NCBI GenBank assembly: GCA_029747015.1
Contig: JAKOGI010000523.1
Coordinates: 467,001-531,000, forward strand
Direction: 5' to 3'
DNA: 64,000 nucleotides
DNA from: Carnegiea gigantea
Taxonomy: Eukaryota > Streptophyta > Magnoliopsida > Caryophyllales > Cactaceae
This document shows positions 11,611-23,265 of the stretch, one piece after another; within the stretch, counting starts at the first letter, position 1; every line of letters begins with the position of its first letter. The notes below the pieces were generated by a model that did not search any database, was not told the origin of the DNA, and saw nothing but the letters and a program-made list of their open reading frames with translations. Position numbers and translations under genes: made by a program.

Positions 11611-12150
11611 CGGAGCGGTTGCAAAGTCAAGTCTACACTGTCTGATCGGATGAGTAACCTTTGAGCCAAGCCTTTGCTGTCTAATCGGGTGAGTTGCCTT
11701 TGATCGAATGAGCCAAGTCTTTACTTTCTGATTGGGAGAGTCGCCTCTACTGTCTGATAGCAGAGGTCAAGTCTACACTGTATAATCGGATGAGTCATCT
11801 TTGCTGTCTAATTAGACGAGTCACACCTCCTCTGTCTGATCGCATAAGTGAAGCATTCGCTTTCTGATCGGGAGAGTTGCCTTTGCTGTCCAATAGAAGA
11901 AGTCAGTCTCTGCTATCTTATCGAAGGAACATGAATGTCTTCGCTCTTTAATCATGGGAGTCAAGCCTTTGTTGCCTCATTGAAGGAGTTGAACATTCTC
12001 TTTCTGATTAGAGGAGTCATGTCTTGACTATCTGATTGGAGGGGCCACACCTTTGTTGTCTGAATGCCTTCCCTCTCTAATCAGAGAAGTAAAGTCTTTG
12101 CTATCTAATCGGATGGGTTATGCCTTCACTATCTGAGTGGAAAAGCCATG
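11600..12150 (+). repeat. Minisatellite B, degenerate unit of about 40-45 bp
   Basis: Repeated copies of a motif like CTGTCTGATCGGATGAGTC separated by a variable 'gcctttg' segment, at least twelve copies. The array is cut by the nested chromovirus: the last left-hand copy breaks at 12155 and a related 'tctaatagaagaagtcatg' resumes at 23266, the first unit of minisatellite C. B and C are therefore probably parts of one original array. Confidence 0.75.
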
Positions 12151-12155
12151 CGTTC
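12151..12155. repeat. Target-site duplication of the nested chromovirus (left copy)
   Basis: CGTTC precedes the 5' LTR and CATTC (23256-23260) follows the 3' LTR. They differ by one G-to-A change at a CpG, a common decay product in methylated DNA. Confidence 0.65.
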
Positions 12156-14821
12156 TACAATAACCCAACCCTAAATTAAGTTTATTTATTTAATTACCTC
12201 ATGTTAATGATTTTCTCATATTTATTTATCACATTGAGTCATCTCGGTGGAAAAATAATTTGTCATTTGGGCCCTCATGTGGCAATTTAGGTTTTATTTA
12301 TTTGTTTATTTCTTAACAAAAATTTTGGGAGAATCGATAGTAGGTGCTGATAATTATAATCTAAGTGATCTAATTTATTTTTTTGTAACATCACAAAATT
12401 TTAATTTTGAGTTATTTAAAAACATTATCGTTACGGAGCGTTTTATTTTCGAACCCAACTTATTGTGGCCCAATTGAAGCCCAACAAGCTCGCATTATTA
12501 ACCTAACTAATTACCATGATTTAAGCTTAAACATGGTTAGCTAAAAGCTACTTTGTAGGGGATTAAATTCAGCCAAGCAACTATTTGCGTCGTTTCTAGC
12601 CAAGTAGAAATCATAACACACAAACCTCTCTCCCTCTTCTCTCTCCTCCATAGCCACAACTGTCCCCCTTTTCTCTGCTGCTTTTAGCCACCAATCCACC
12701 ATCAGAACAATCCCCTCTAGCCACCAAACAACCACCACCAGCCACCCTAGTTAGCCCCTACAATCCCACAGACACCAAACTTCATTTACACCCCTTTTTC
12801 TTCAAGCAAAGCAAGTAAACCCTAATCTTGCCCTTGTTGGTTTTGATTGTATCTTAGTTTTAGTTCTTGTTTTGTTATTTTTGATTGTTGATCATGTTGT
12901 TTTGATATGAAATAAGAGTTATTTTGGTGTTTAAATTGTTGGTGCAGCTTGAGAGTAAGTGGGAGTTGAGATTGTTCATGATCATCCAAGTTTAAGCTTA
13001 AGTGATATTTATGGATGGTTTTGTATTTGTTTTGGCAATCTTTAGCATCATAAATGATTATGGTGGTGTCAGCGAGATTTTGAATGGGTTAAGCATGAGT
13101 CTAAGTTGGCTAAAATTTAGGGTTTTAATGATTACACAAGGTTTAGCTTTCCTTTAACATCAAGCATGTTATTTGTGCATATTTGATGCAAAATGAATCT
13201 TGGATGTGTTCTTTGACTTTAAAAAAAATGATGTGGTGTGGTTCTTCGTAAAGGGGGTGGATTATGGGATTTTTCCAATTGATTATAAAGGGTCAATTTG
13301 CATATTTATTCAAATAAATAAGATCATGGATGTATTTTGAGTGGGTTTGAAAAAGAGACAAACTGAAAATTCGATGTAGATGATTATGGAGTGAAATTGA
13401 CTATTATGGCTTTGTTTGGTACAAAGATTTGTTACATTATTTTAAGAAGTGATTTAGATGGGGATTTGTGTGAAAAGAAAGGAGAAAGCAAAAGCAATGT
13501 GGCTGTGAACTGGTTGGAAAATAGGAGAAAATTTGTCATTAAACTAGTAATGATGGGCCCATCTAAAAATTGTTATCTTTGGTGGGTAGTAGATGAGTGA
13601 GTTATCTTTCAAATGTCTTTTGAATCGCCTTAATTTAAGTTCTATAGAAAACATTATGGCTGTTTTACTAGAACTGCGCGGGTTATAGCAAAACTGGCAT
13701 ACTTGTGTTCTAACCCCGTTTTGGGAGCCCTATTGTAGGAATCATGTTTTACATTGTAAATAAAAGTTTTTTGGGACTTCTTAAGCTTTCTATATTAGAG
13801 AATTAGGTCCAGGTTAAGTCATGAGTCATTTATTTTAACCCATTTTAAGCCTGTACTTCTCTTTTAACTAAAACTATCAACATTGAAAATAAATACTTTT
13901 GCTAACTATATGTTCCTATAACGATATTGTTTTGCAGAATCAGGGCCTAATCTATCAGTTCCTCCCCTTTTAGTGGATAATCATACCCAGGGAGATTTCT
14001 TTGAAAGTTCCAGGTACATTCGTTGTCTATATCTTTAGAATCAGCATGTATTTATCAAAATTATAATGTTTTGGTAAGTACATCAATGAATTAGTTTAGT
14101 CAGTGATTTATCACATAATTAGTGACCCTATTGGTTATCAGTTACAGGCATTGCCCTTCAGTTACCCACACAACTTCAGGCCTGGTCCCCCGATCAGCTT
14201 GGCAGATGTGCACCCGTCTTCAGATCGCAACAGTTACCAAGGATTCACTATCAGATAATAATTAACAATGCAGTTTTACATTTATCTCATTCCCTGTATT
14301 AAATTAAAATGAATTGCTATATGGGCCCAACCAGCTTTTCAATAAACATTTAACAATACAGGAATACATGTACTAAGTTTCGGCTCACAATTTGAAATAT
14401 TTTTATGCTTTATTTTAGGCAAATGCTCAGTAAATCGCCCTCAGAATAGCAGGCCAACTGGATGAGATAAGTGAGCGAGAAAGTATGAAAGAAATAGTGG
14501 TGTATTAGAGCTGAAATGTTTTGTGCACTGTATTGTGAAATATTTTGATATTAGAACTATATACTCTGTAAAGAGTTACTATATTTGGTTGTAAACTCTT
14601 AGATACTAGAAACCGTTTATGTGTAGTTTCGATGGTTGTGATTGTGTGAATGACTTGTGGGGCCTAAGTGATGTTCAACTTAGTTATGTTTATTGTTTAT
14701 AAGAGAAGCCTTGTCCTCTTTAGATAGCTATAAAGCCCTGATCATTAGGTTATTACTTCTAATTTAGTAAAGTTAATGAACAGGATGAAAACAGTGGATT
14801 ATGTGCATTTGGGGTGTTACA
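12156..14821 (+). repeat. 5' LTR of the chromovirus
   Basis: It ends GTGTTACA immediately before the primer site. It starts TACAATAACCC where the 3' LTR has TGCAGCAGCCC; the four differences are all transitions, so the terminal TG has decayed to TA here. Its length equals that of the other LTR. The open frames inside (12277-12477, 13391-13600) are not conserved between LTRs and are not genes. Confidence 0.88.
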
Positions 14822-14825
14822 GATT

Positions 14826-14838
14826 TGGTATCAGAGCC
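14826..14838 (+). other. Primer binding site (initiator Met-tRNA) of the chromovirus
   Basis: TGGTATCAGAGCC starts four bases after the LTR. This is the standard plant retrotransposon site complementary to the 3' end of initiator methionine tRNA, where minus-strand DNA synthesis starts. Confidence 0.88.
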
Positions 14839-14999
14839 ATGTTTTGATTTTCCTAATGGGATATAGAGTATGGAGTTTAGATATAGGAGGGTGAGAAGGT
14901 TTATTAGTAAGAAATATCATATACTATTAGAGACTTGTGATATTAGAAATGTATATTGCTTATCTTCTACATGCCCCTCTTTTGTACTTTCCTTGCTAG

Positions 15000-15737
15000 A
15001 TGGATCGTTACGTATTTAATATGATTCCTGGTACGTCTGTGGCGGCCAACATTTCACTACTGTACGCCAGCATGATAGCTTATGCGTAGGACCCTTTCTC
15101 CGAGTTCCACAACATCACGGTCCGTGCATGTAAATTGTCATAGGCCTTACCCACGGTTGACCCATAGGTCGAGTTTAGACTCCCTTATTATCATTTCATG
15201 ATGATAGGGAACCCAGGTTAGGACGGACCTAGGTTTTAGGTCCAAGGGGCTTGGGTTACTATCACTTCGAAGTTGATGTTACGGGAGGAGTTCGAGTAGG
15301 GGGATTATCGTGGAGACACTTCAACACGTTTTCCTTTACACTAGGCACATCCCCTACCTGCACCATCTGCACCAGCACAGGGACCACTGTCGCTGCTTGC
15401 ACTAGGCACCCCTCCAATGCTTGATAATCCTAGGGAGGTTCATGTAGTGGTAGATCTCCCTGACACACTAGAGATTATGGTACTTAGTCCTGATAATAAG
15501 CCCATAGAGGGTCTTGAGGACCATCTAGAGGATGAGGACGATCCAAAGGAGGACCAGGAGATTGATGAGGTTGTTGAGGAGCAACACGTGGATCAGGAGG
15601 TCGATGAGGTAGTGGAAGAACAGCAGATTGATCAAGCGATTGACGAGGTAGAGTGAAGAGTATCGGACAGTAGCTTCGACTCAGGCGAGGAGTCGGAGGA
15701 TGAGTCCAACACAGATTACGATCCATCTAGGGATTAA
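15000..15737 (+). pseudogene. Extra acidic ORF upstream of gag in the chromovirus
   Basis: An ATG at 15000 (MDRYVFNMIPGTSVAANISL) stays in one frame to a TAA at 15735-15737, about 245 codons, interrupted by roughly nine stops and no frameshift. The first third is mixed, the middle is Pro/Ala-rich, and the last third is strongly acidic with about four tandem copies of an EVVEEQ.D/EQ.ID.EVDEV-type unit (about 15550-15655), ending in a Ser/Asp/Glu-rich tail. The last open part is 15417-15656. An extra frame before gag is not part of the minimal gypsy gene set. I do not know its function; the protein would be soluble and highly negative. The frame sharing across 738 bp argues that it was once coding. 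Confidence 0.6.
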
Positions 15738-16172
15738 GTTGTTTCAGGTGTTGAATTGAGTATGTTACATTTTGAGCCCCTCATGTATATAGCATGGTCA
15801 GAGTGGATAGACGCATTTTGTGTAGCATATGACATTGTATATAATCAGTCAAATCTTTCCAACTGTGATAACATGATCTGTTTCTCTTTTTAGTTAAGTG
15901 ATAGATTTAGTGCCTGGGGACTAGTTAGTGTTTGGTTTAGGGTAGGAGTTAGAACTAATTTTACTTAGTTAGTTAGATGTGATATGCTTTGGTTAATCAT
16001 GTATATACACAAGTAGCTATGTATATAAAGAAGCAGTTATGGAATTATATAGTGAAGCTTTGGTTTCTATTTTAAATAATATTTGAGCCATATTAAATGT
16101 ATTTGTTGGGCATGCTTATCTTATATGTTTGGATATTAGTGATTAAATTGGCTTGTTTAATGTATGATCAGA
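15738..16172. other. Spacer between acidic ORF and gag
   Basis: AT-rich leader DNA with 'gtagctatgtatata' near 16012. No ORF or recognisable element. Confidence 0.4.
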
Positions 16173-17150
16173 ATGTCTGAATCGATGTAAAATAATGCAG
16201 AGACTCATATAGGGGATAACTCAGACTATGGCCAAGGATCGGGTGAACAAGCCTCATATAATGTGCTACCAAATTTTGGCTAGATTCCATCAATTTCCCC
16301 TGAGTTAGCTAACAACATTAGGAACACGAACTATTGGCCAACTTTAGTAGTTGAACTGATAAAGCGGATTCCCCGAGTACCTACTAAAATGCCTCTGAAA
16401 GATGATAAATTAGCAGATAGGATAGCACGATGCAACCTTAAAGTGTATGATGAAAATTATAAGCCAGTAGTATTGGAAGAATGGGTAAGGAGAATGGAAA
16501 AAATTCTTGCAGTGGTAGAGGTTTCGAAGGAAAAGAAAGTAAATATTGAGATGTATTATTTGGCTGGTGAAGCTAGCATTTGGTGGAACACTGTTAAGGA
16601 TCAACTCATAGGGCCTAAATTCACCAGCAATGAATTCCTGGAGGAATTAAGGGCAAAATTTTACCCAATTGTGGTTTAAGGTTGAAAAGAGAAAGAGTTT
16701 ATGGAGCTGAAGATGAGTGGTAATATGATGGTGATGCAGTATGCCAATAAATTTACAGAATTATCCAGGTTTGTCCCTGAATTTGTGTCGTCTAAAAGGC
16801 TAAAGATGAGGAGGTTTAAAGGGGGTTTGACCTTCTACATTTGAAATCAATTAGCTAGGCAACCAAACTTGACTTACCAAGAGTTAAATGAGCGAGCCGT
16901 TGAAGTGGAGCGAGTAAAGTTAGATTTAAGGGCCTTGAACCCGATTAACCAAAAGAGAAAACGTTTGAGCGAGGAACTCTAAGTGAGAGTGTGAACCAGA
17001 AGAAACCTTCTCCTACTCCTTCCAATAGCTGTGGATAAGGGTGTAGCAAAACCTTTTGCTCCACCTTGCCAAGGGCCTCCACCTTAATGGCCTACAGCCA
17101 TAAGACAAGCTTATGTAATGAGCAAGAAGGAAGCTGTCACCCCCGATATG
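16173..17150 (+). pseudogene. gag: Chromovirus gag
   Basis: The ATG at 16173 is in frame with the open segment 16389-16679. The retrotransposon gag domain is clear: NYKPVVLEEWVRRMEKIL, then YYLAGEASIWWNTVKDQL, then FLEELRAKFYP, then after a stop FMELKMSGNMMVMQYANKFT. The Trp-Trp and the QY..KF.EL motif are typical of Ty3/gypsy capsid. Stops occur at codon 6 (TAA), near 16281 (TAG) and 16677, and further frames shift after 16860. A CCHC zinc knuckle, expected near 17000-17100, is not recognisable. The protein would have formed the RNA-packaging particle. Confidence 0.82.
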
Positions 17151-17159
17151 GTAGTCACT

Positions 17160-17640
17160 AGAACTCTCTTTTAAATTCATAGTAATTTTGTGTATTATTT
17201 GATTCAGGTGCTACTCATTTATTTATATTCACCCAACATTCCATGCAATTGAGCCTTGAGGGTAGGAGGACGGAAACCCACTATAGGATTAAGTTACCTA
17301 ATGATTTTGTGATTGAGTGCCCATCTCCTATAAACTAGTTCCCATCACCATTGGTGGAACCACCTTTCCTGTGAATTTGATTCAATTTAATTTATCTGAT
17401 TTTAATATTATTTTAGCAATGAGTTGGTTGCACCCTTATGGGGCGAAGATTAATTGTGAAGATCTTAAGGTTATTTTAAAGGATAGAGAAGGGAGAGAAA
17501 TATGTTTCTATGGACAGAGAGAGGAAAAATCTTTTCCCTTGATTTTTGCTATAAAAGCAAGTAAGTTGTTATGTTAGCGGTGTATTGGATATTGGTGTTA
17601 TACCATTGACATTCAAACGAAAGAAGCAAAAGCAGAAAAT
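17160..17640 (+). pseudogene. pro: Chromovirus aspartic protease region
   Basis: The active-site motif Asp-Ser-Gly-Ala-Thr-His is present at 17201-17218, and the downstream conserved segment FNLSDFNIILAMSWLHPYGA is at about 17389-17448. These are the two landmarks of Ty3/gypsy proteases, which cut the Gag-Pol precursor. A frameshift separates the catalytic motif from the open segment at 17317-17577, which ends in a TAG. Confidence 0.78.
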
Positions 17641-18600
17641 ATTCCTATAGTTTGTAAATTTGAAGATGTTTTTCCTAAGAAATTACTAAGATTACCCCCG
17701 CAGAAGGAAATTGACTTTGGAATTGAAATAATCCCTAGTCCCCAACGTATCTCCAAAATCTCATATCATATGACTGCAACTGAGCTTAAAGAACTTAAGA
17801 TCCAGTTAGATGAGCTGTTACAGAAGGGATTTATCAGACCAAGTTTGTCATCACGGGGTGGGCCAGTGTTGTTCATAAAGAAAAAGGATGGAACCTTATG
17901 GCTATGTATTAACTACAGGGAGTTGAATAAAATCACTACCAAAAACAAATACCCTCTGCCATGAATAAATGACTTGTTTGATCAATTGCAAGGAGTATGA
18001 GTCTTCTCTAAGATTGATTTGAGGTCAAGGTACCATCAACTTAGGATTAAACCTGAAGACATTTCCAAGACTGCATTTAGGACAAAGTACAGTCACTATG
18101 AGTTTCCAATGATGTCGTTTGGACTCACCAATGCCCCTGCAGCCTTTATGGATCTTATGAATAGGGTCTCCAGACCCTATTTAGACAAGTTTGTAGTGGT
18201 GTTCATAGATGACATCCTTATCTATTCTAAGAACAGGGAGGAACTTGTTGATCACTTGAGGATGGTGTTACAAACCTTAAGGGAGCATCAGCTCTATTGC
18301 AAATTAAAGAAGTGTGAATTTTGGTTAGAAGAAGTGGTATTCTTAGGGCAGGTGGCCACAAAAGAAGGAATTAAAGTTGACCGCCAGAAGGTGAAGGTAA
18401 TCACGGAATGATCAAGACCTACCAATGTCACTAAGATTAGAAACGTTTTGGGTTCAGCGGGCTATTATCGAAGGTCCATTAAGGACCTTTCGAAAATAGC
18501 TTCACTCCTTTCCAATCTACTGAAGAAAGTGAATAAATTTGAGTGAATAGAGAAATGCGAGGGAGCTTTTCAAGAGCTAAGGCAGTGATTAACTATCACC
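17640..18600 (+). pseudogene. pol: Chromovirus reverse transcriptase
   Basis: The order of motifs is intact: [18 protein letters not shown] with VLFIKKKDG and [12 protein letters not shown] (17790-17964), a TGA at 17962, then [15 protein letters not shown] (about 18004-18048), [15 protein letters not shown] (about 18118-18162) and the catalytic [10 protein letters not shown] with both aspartates at 18208-18213. The strand-transfer thumb ([11 protein letters not shown]) follows near 18292-18324. The enzyme copies element RNA into DNA. Stops at 17962, 17998 and 18409 make it non-functional although the catalytic residues are preserved. Confidence 0.88.
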
Positions 18601-19000
18601 CTAATCCTAACGCTATCAATAGAAGGTAAGGAGTATATCATTTATAGTGACGCTTCAAAAAACAGTTTAGGGTGTGTTCTGATGTAGCAAGACAAAGTAG
18701 TAGCTTATGCCTCTCAACAGATCAAGCCTTATGAGAAAAACTACCCTACCCATAATCTGGAGTTAGCAGCCATGGTCTTTGCACTAAAATTTAGAGACAT
18801 TACGTATATGAAGTACCATGCAAGATTTATACTGATCATCAAAGTTTGAAGTATATCTTCACCCAGAAGGAGCTTAATTTGAGACAATGGCATTGGCTTG
18901 AGTTGCTACTATGATTTACAGATTCAATATCATCTAGGAAAAGAAAATGTTATAGCTGATGCCCTAAGTAGCAAAGCGTAACATAGCTCAAACACTATGG
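18600..19000 (+). pseudogene. pol: Chromovirus RNase H
   Basis: The first catalytic Asp lies in YSDASKNSLG (18643-18672), followed by [20 protein letters not shown] and [11 protein letters not shown], the standard gypsy RNase H landmarks. A frameshift near 18795-18815 moves the [14 protein letters not shown] segment to another frame. The region ends with the GKENVIADALS motif near 18938-18970. RNase H removes the RNA template during replication. Confidence 0.82.
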
Positions 19001-19059
19001 TGATTACTCAGTTGAGTCTCTTGAGAGGGCTTGAGGACTTGGGAATTCAACTTATGTCC

Positions 19060-20175
19060 CATGGGTAAACAAATGTTCAATTATAAACACTTACCTTACA
19101 GCCTTCCATAGTGGAGGAAATTCGGGTAAACCAGGAAAGTGATCCTGAACTCCAGAGAATAAAGAAAAATTTAGAGATAGGGAAGTCTCCTGGATTTATC
19201 GCACATGAGGATGGGACCTTGTGATTCCAAAATCACCTATGTGTACCCAAAAATAAGGAAACAGGTCCTAGAGAATGGTCACAATACTTGCTACTCGGTG
19301 CATACAGGAGGCACTAAGATATACAGAGACCTGAGATAATACTTCTGGTGGAATAATATAAAGAAGGAGATTATAGAACCCGTAGACAAGTGTCTAACCT
19401 GCTAGAAGGTTAAGGCAGAGTATCAGCCTCCTGTGAGTGAACTGCGACCCCTAGAAATTACCATTTAGTAGTGGGATTCGATCTCAATGGGCTTCGTTAT
19501 TCTTTACCCCTCGCTACCTTGAAATAGAATGCTATCTGGTTTATAGTTGATCGACTTACGAAGTCGGCCCATTTTCTACCAATTAGGTATATTTGGGGAC
19601 TGGAAAAACTAGCCAAGCTATATGTTAAGGACATAGTCCGGCTACACGGGATCCCCCTAGATATAGTATTAGATAGGGATCAAAGATTTTGAGCCCATTT
19701 TTGACAAGCACTTCCAAAAGCCTTTAGGACCAAATTGAACTTTAGTAGCTCTTATCACCCTAAGATAGGTGGACAAAATGAAAGAGTGAATCAAATTCTG
19801 GAGGACATGTTTAGAGCTTGTGTATTAGAGTTCTAAGGGAAGTGGGAAGACGACTTATTGTTGGTGAAGTTTTCTTGTAACAAGGGCTACTAGTCCGCCA
19901 TCAAAATGGCCCTGTTTGAGGCTTTATACAGGAGAAAATGTAGAACCCTATTGTGTTGGAGTGACTTGGACAAGGCATTGATCATAGGCCCCGAAATGAT
20001 CCAGAAAATCGTTGAAATAATAAAAGGAATTTGAGAGCATATCAAGACTGCCTAGAGCCGGTAAAAGAGTTATGCTGACCAAAAAAAGAAGGCGTTTGGA
20101 GTTTCAAGCAGGCGACAAAGTTTTTCTGAAAGTTTCGTCAACCAAGGGTATCAAGAGGTTCGGAATACGGGCAAA
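19060..20175 (+). pseudogene. int: Chromovirus integrase
   Basis: The N-terminal zinc-binding HHCC region is readable at about 19265-19415 (VHTGGTKIYRDLR, then YFWWNNIKKEIIEPVDKCLT), and the core domain follows from about 19465 (WDSISMGFV). A HPKIGGQNERVNQILEDM segment lies near 19757-19810. There are many stops and frame changes between these. Integrase joins the DNA copy to the host genome. Confidence 0.75.
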
Positions 20176-20575
20176 TTGAGTCCAAGATATATTGGGCCCT
20201 ATGAAATCATTGAAAAATTTAATCCCCTAACTTATTGTCTGGATCTGCCAGCAAAACTTAAACACGTGCATAATGTGTTTCATATCTCTCAACTCAAGAA
20301 GTATATTCCAAATCCAGACCATACCATTGTATCTGAACCTACTGAAATCACTGGGGATCTAGCACATGAAAAGCGTCCAGTCCAAATACTAGATCATAGG
20401 ACTAAGCAGCTGTGCAATAAGTAAGATACCTCTAGTCAACATGCTTTGGACAAACCATACTTTCCGAGAAGCCACTTAGGAGACCGAAGAGGAAATAAAG
20501 GCCAAGTACCCATATTTATTCGAGGTAATCTTGCACGATTTGATAAAGTTCATAAGTTTCGAGGACAAAACTCTT
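20176..20575 (+). pseudogene. int: Chromovirus integrase C-terminus with chromodomain-like tail
   Basis: The open part 20176-20424 starts SPRYIGPYEIIEKFNPLTYC, followed by VHNVFHISQLKKYIPNP (the common SH3-like end of gypsy integrase) and then KRPVQILDHRTKQLCNK. After a frameshift near 20424, the sequence continues to a decayed ending that fits the C-terminal chromodomain of Tekay-type chromoviruses, which steers insertion to heterochromatin. The lineage call depends largely on this segment. Confidence 0.7.
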
Positions 20576-20576
20576 T

Positions 20577-20586
20577 AAGAGGTGAA
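20577..20586 (+). other. Polypurine tract of the chromovirus
   Basis: AAGAGGTGAA lies just before the 3' LTR start at 20590. This is the expected place for plus-strand priming. Confidence 0.6.
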
Positions 20587-20589
20587 CGT

Positions 20590-23255
20590 TGCAGCAGCCC
20601 ACCCTAGATCATGTTTATTTATTTAATTACCTCATGTTAATGATTTTCTCATATTTATTTATCGCATTTAGTCATCCCGGTGGAAAAAAAAAAATTCATT
20701 TGGGCCCTCACGTGGCAATTCGGGTTTTATGTATTTGTTTATTTATTAACAAATATTTTGGGAGAATTGATAGTAGGCCCTAATTATTATAATCTAAGTG
20801 ATTCAATTTACTATTCTGTAACATCATAAAAATTTAATTTTGAGTTACGCAAAAATATTATCATTGTGGAGCATTTTATTTCCAAATCCAACTTATTTTG
20901 GCCCAATTTGAAACCCAACACTTGCACTATTAACCTAACTAATTATCATGTTTTAAGCTTAACCATGGTTAGCTAAAAGCTACTTTATGGGGGATTAAAT
21001 TTAGCCAAGTAACTTTTTGTATCATTTCTAGCCAAGTAAAAATCATAGCACACAAACACCTCTCCCTCTTCTCTCTCCTCTAAAGTCACGACTGTCCCCC
21101 TTTTTTTTACTACTTTTAGCCACCAGTCCACCACCAGAGCAGTCCCCTCTAGCCACCAAACAACCAACACTAGCCTCCCTAGTCAGCCCCTACACTCCCA
21201 CAAACACCAAACTTCATCTACACCCCTTTTTCTTCAAGTAAAGTAAGTAAACCCTAATCTTGCTCTTGTTGGTTTTAATTGTATCTTAGTTTTGATTCTT
21301 GTTTTGTTATTTTTGATTGTTGATCATGTTGTTGTGATATGAAATAAGAGTTATTTTGGTATTTAAATTGTTGGCCAAGCTTGAGAGTAAATGGGAGTTA
21401 AGACTGTTCATGATCATCCAAGCTTAAGCTTAAGTGATATGTATGGATGGTTTTGTATTTGTTTTGGCAATCGTTAGCATCATAAATGATTATGGTGGTG
21501 TTGGTGAGATTTTGAATGGGTTAAGCGCAAGTCTATGTTGGCCAAAAGTTAGGGTTTTAATGATTATGCGAGGTTTAGCTTTCCTTTAATATCAAGCATG
21601 TTATTTGTGCATATTTGAGGCAAAATGAATCTTGGATGTGTTCTTTGACTTGAGAAAAAAATGATGTGGTGTGATTCTTGAAAAAGGGGTGGATTATGGG
21701 AATTTCTCCAATTGATTATAAGGGGCCAATTTGCTCATTTATGCAAGTAAATAAGACCACGGATATATTTTGAGTGGATTCGAGAAAGAGAAGAATTGAA
21801 AATTTAATGTAGACGATTATGGAGTGAAATTGAGTATTACGGCTTTGTTTAGTAATGGAAAGTACCAAAGCTTTGTTACATGATTTTACAGAGTGATTTT
21901 AGATGGGGATTTGTGTGAAAAGAAAGGAGAAAGCAAAAGTAGTGTGGCTGTGAACTAGTAGAAAATAAGGGACATTTTGCCATTAAACTGGTAATGATTG
22001 GCCTATCTAAAAATTATTATTTTTGGTGGTTAGATAGATCAGTGAGTTATCTTTCAAATGCCACTTGAATCGCCTTAATCTGAGTTCTGTGGAAAAAGTT
22101 ATGGCGGTTTTGCTAGAACTACGCAGGTTAGATTAAAACTAGTATACTTTTGTTCTAAACCCATTTTGGGAATCCTATTGTGAGAATTATGTTTTACATT
22201 GTAAAGAAAAGTTTTTTGGGACTTCTTAAGCTTTCTATATTGGAGAATTAGGTCTCAAACGGAGGTCAAAAGGTTAAGTTATGAGTCATTTATTTTAACC
22301 CCTTTTAAGCCTTTACTTGTCTTTTAACTAAAACTATCAACAATGAAAATAAATACTTTTGCTAACTATATGTTCCTATACCAATATTTTGTATAGAATC
22401 AGGGCCTACTCTATGATTTCCTCCCCTTTTTTTGCATAATTATACTCTGTGAGATTTCATTAAAAGTTCCAGGTACGTTCATTATCTGTGTCTTCAGAAA
22501 TCAGCATGCATCAAATTTATAATATTTTGGTAAGTACATCAATGAATCAGTTCAATCAATGATTTGTCACATAATTAGTGGCCCCATCAGTTATCAGTTA
22601 CAAGACATTGCCGTTCAATTACCCGCATGGCTTCAGGCTAGGTCCCTCAATTAGCTTGGTAGGTGTACTCCAGGGGTTCACTATCAGATAATAATTGACA
22701 ATGCAGCTTTATATTCATCTCATTCCCTATTTTAAATTAAAATAAATTGCAATGTGGGCCCAATCAGCTTTTCAATGAACATTTAACAATATAGGAATGC
22801 ATATACTGAGCTTCAGCTCGCAGTTTGAAATGTTCTCATGTTTTATTTTAAGCAAATGCTCAGTAAGTCGCTCTCAGGCTGGCAGGCTGATTAGAGAAGA
22901 TAAGTGAGCGAGAAAGTCTTAAAGGAACAGTGGTATATTGGTGCTGAAATATTTTGTGCACTATATTGTGAAATATTTTTGCGTTAGAACTATATACTCT
23001 GTAAAGAGTTACTATGTTTTGGTGTAAAGTTTGAGATACTAGAAACTGTTTATGTATAGTTTTGATGGTTTGTGATTGTGTGAATGACTTGTGGGAGCCA
23101 AGCGACGCTCAGCTTAGTTATGCTTATTACTTATAAGCGAAGCCTTGTCCTCTTTGGACGGCAGTAACGCCTTGATTATTGGGTTATTACTTCTAATTTG
23201 GTAAAGTTACTGAACAGGACAAAAACAGTTCATTATCTGCATTTAGGGTGTTACA
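20590..23255 (+). repeat. 3' LTR of the chromovirus
   Basis: 2666 bp, TGCAGCAGCCC start and GGTGTTACA end, collinear with the 5' LTR. The antisense frame at 20985-21170 mirrors the one at 12541-12738 in the other LTR only because the LTRs are copies; it is not a gene. Confidence 0.88.
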
Positions 23256-23265
23256 CATTCCTGAA

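Larger units (their letters stand above)
12156..23255 (+). mobile_element. Tekay/Del-like chromovirus (Ty3/gypsy), full length but dead
   Basis: Two 2666-bp LTRs flank an initiator-Met-tRNA primer site, an extra acidic ORF, gag, protease, reverse transcriptase, RNase H, integrase and a chromodomain-like tail, in Ty3/gypsy order. Long LTRs plus the C-terminal ERPV(Q/R)ILDR-type segment point to the Tekay (Del) chromovirus lineage. All ORFs carry stops and frameshifts. It is inserted in minisatellite B/C of the outer element, so it is younger. A hand count in the first 135 or so aligned LTR positions gives about 18 substitutions and one indel. Confidence 0.88.

Noticed and set aside
15484..15726. 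80-codon minus-strand frame
   Set aside because: Shadow of the acidic repeat ORF on the other strand, Pro-rich by complement.
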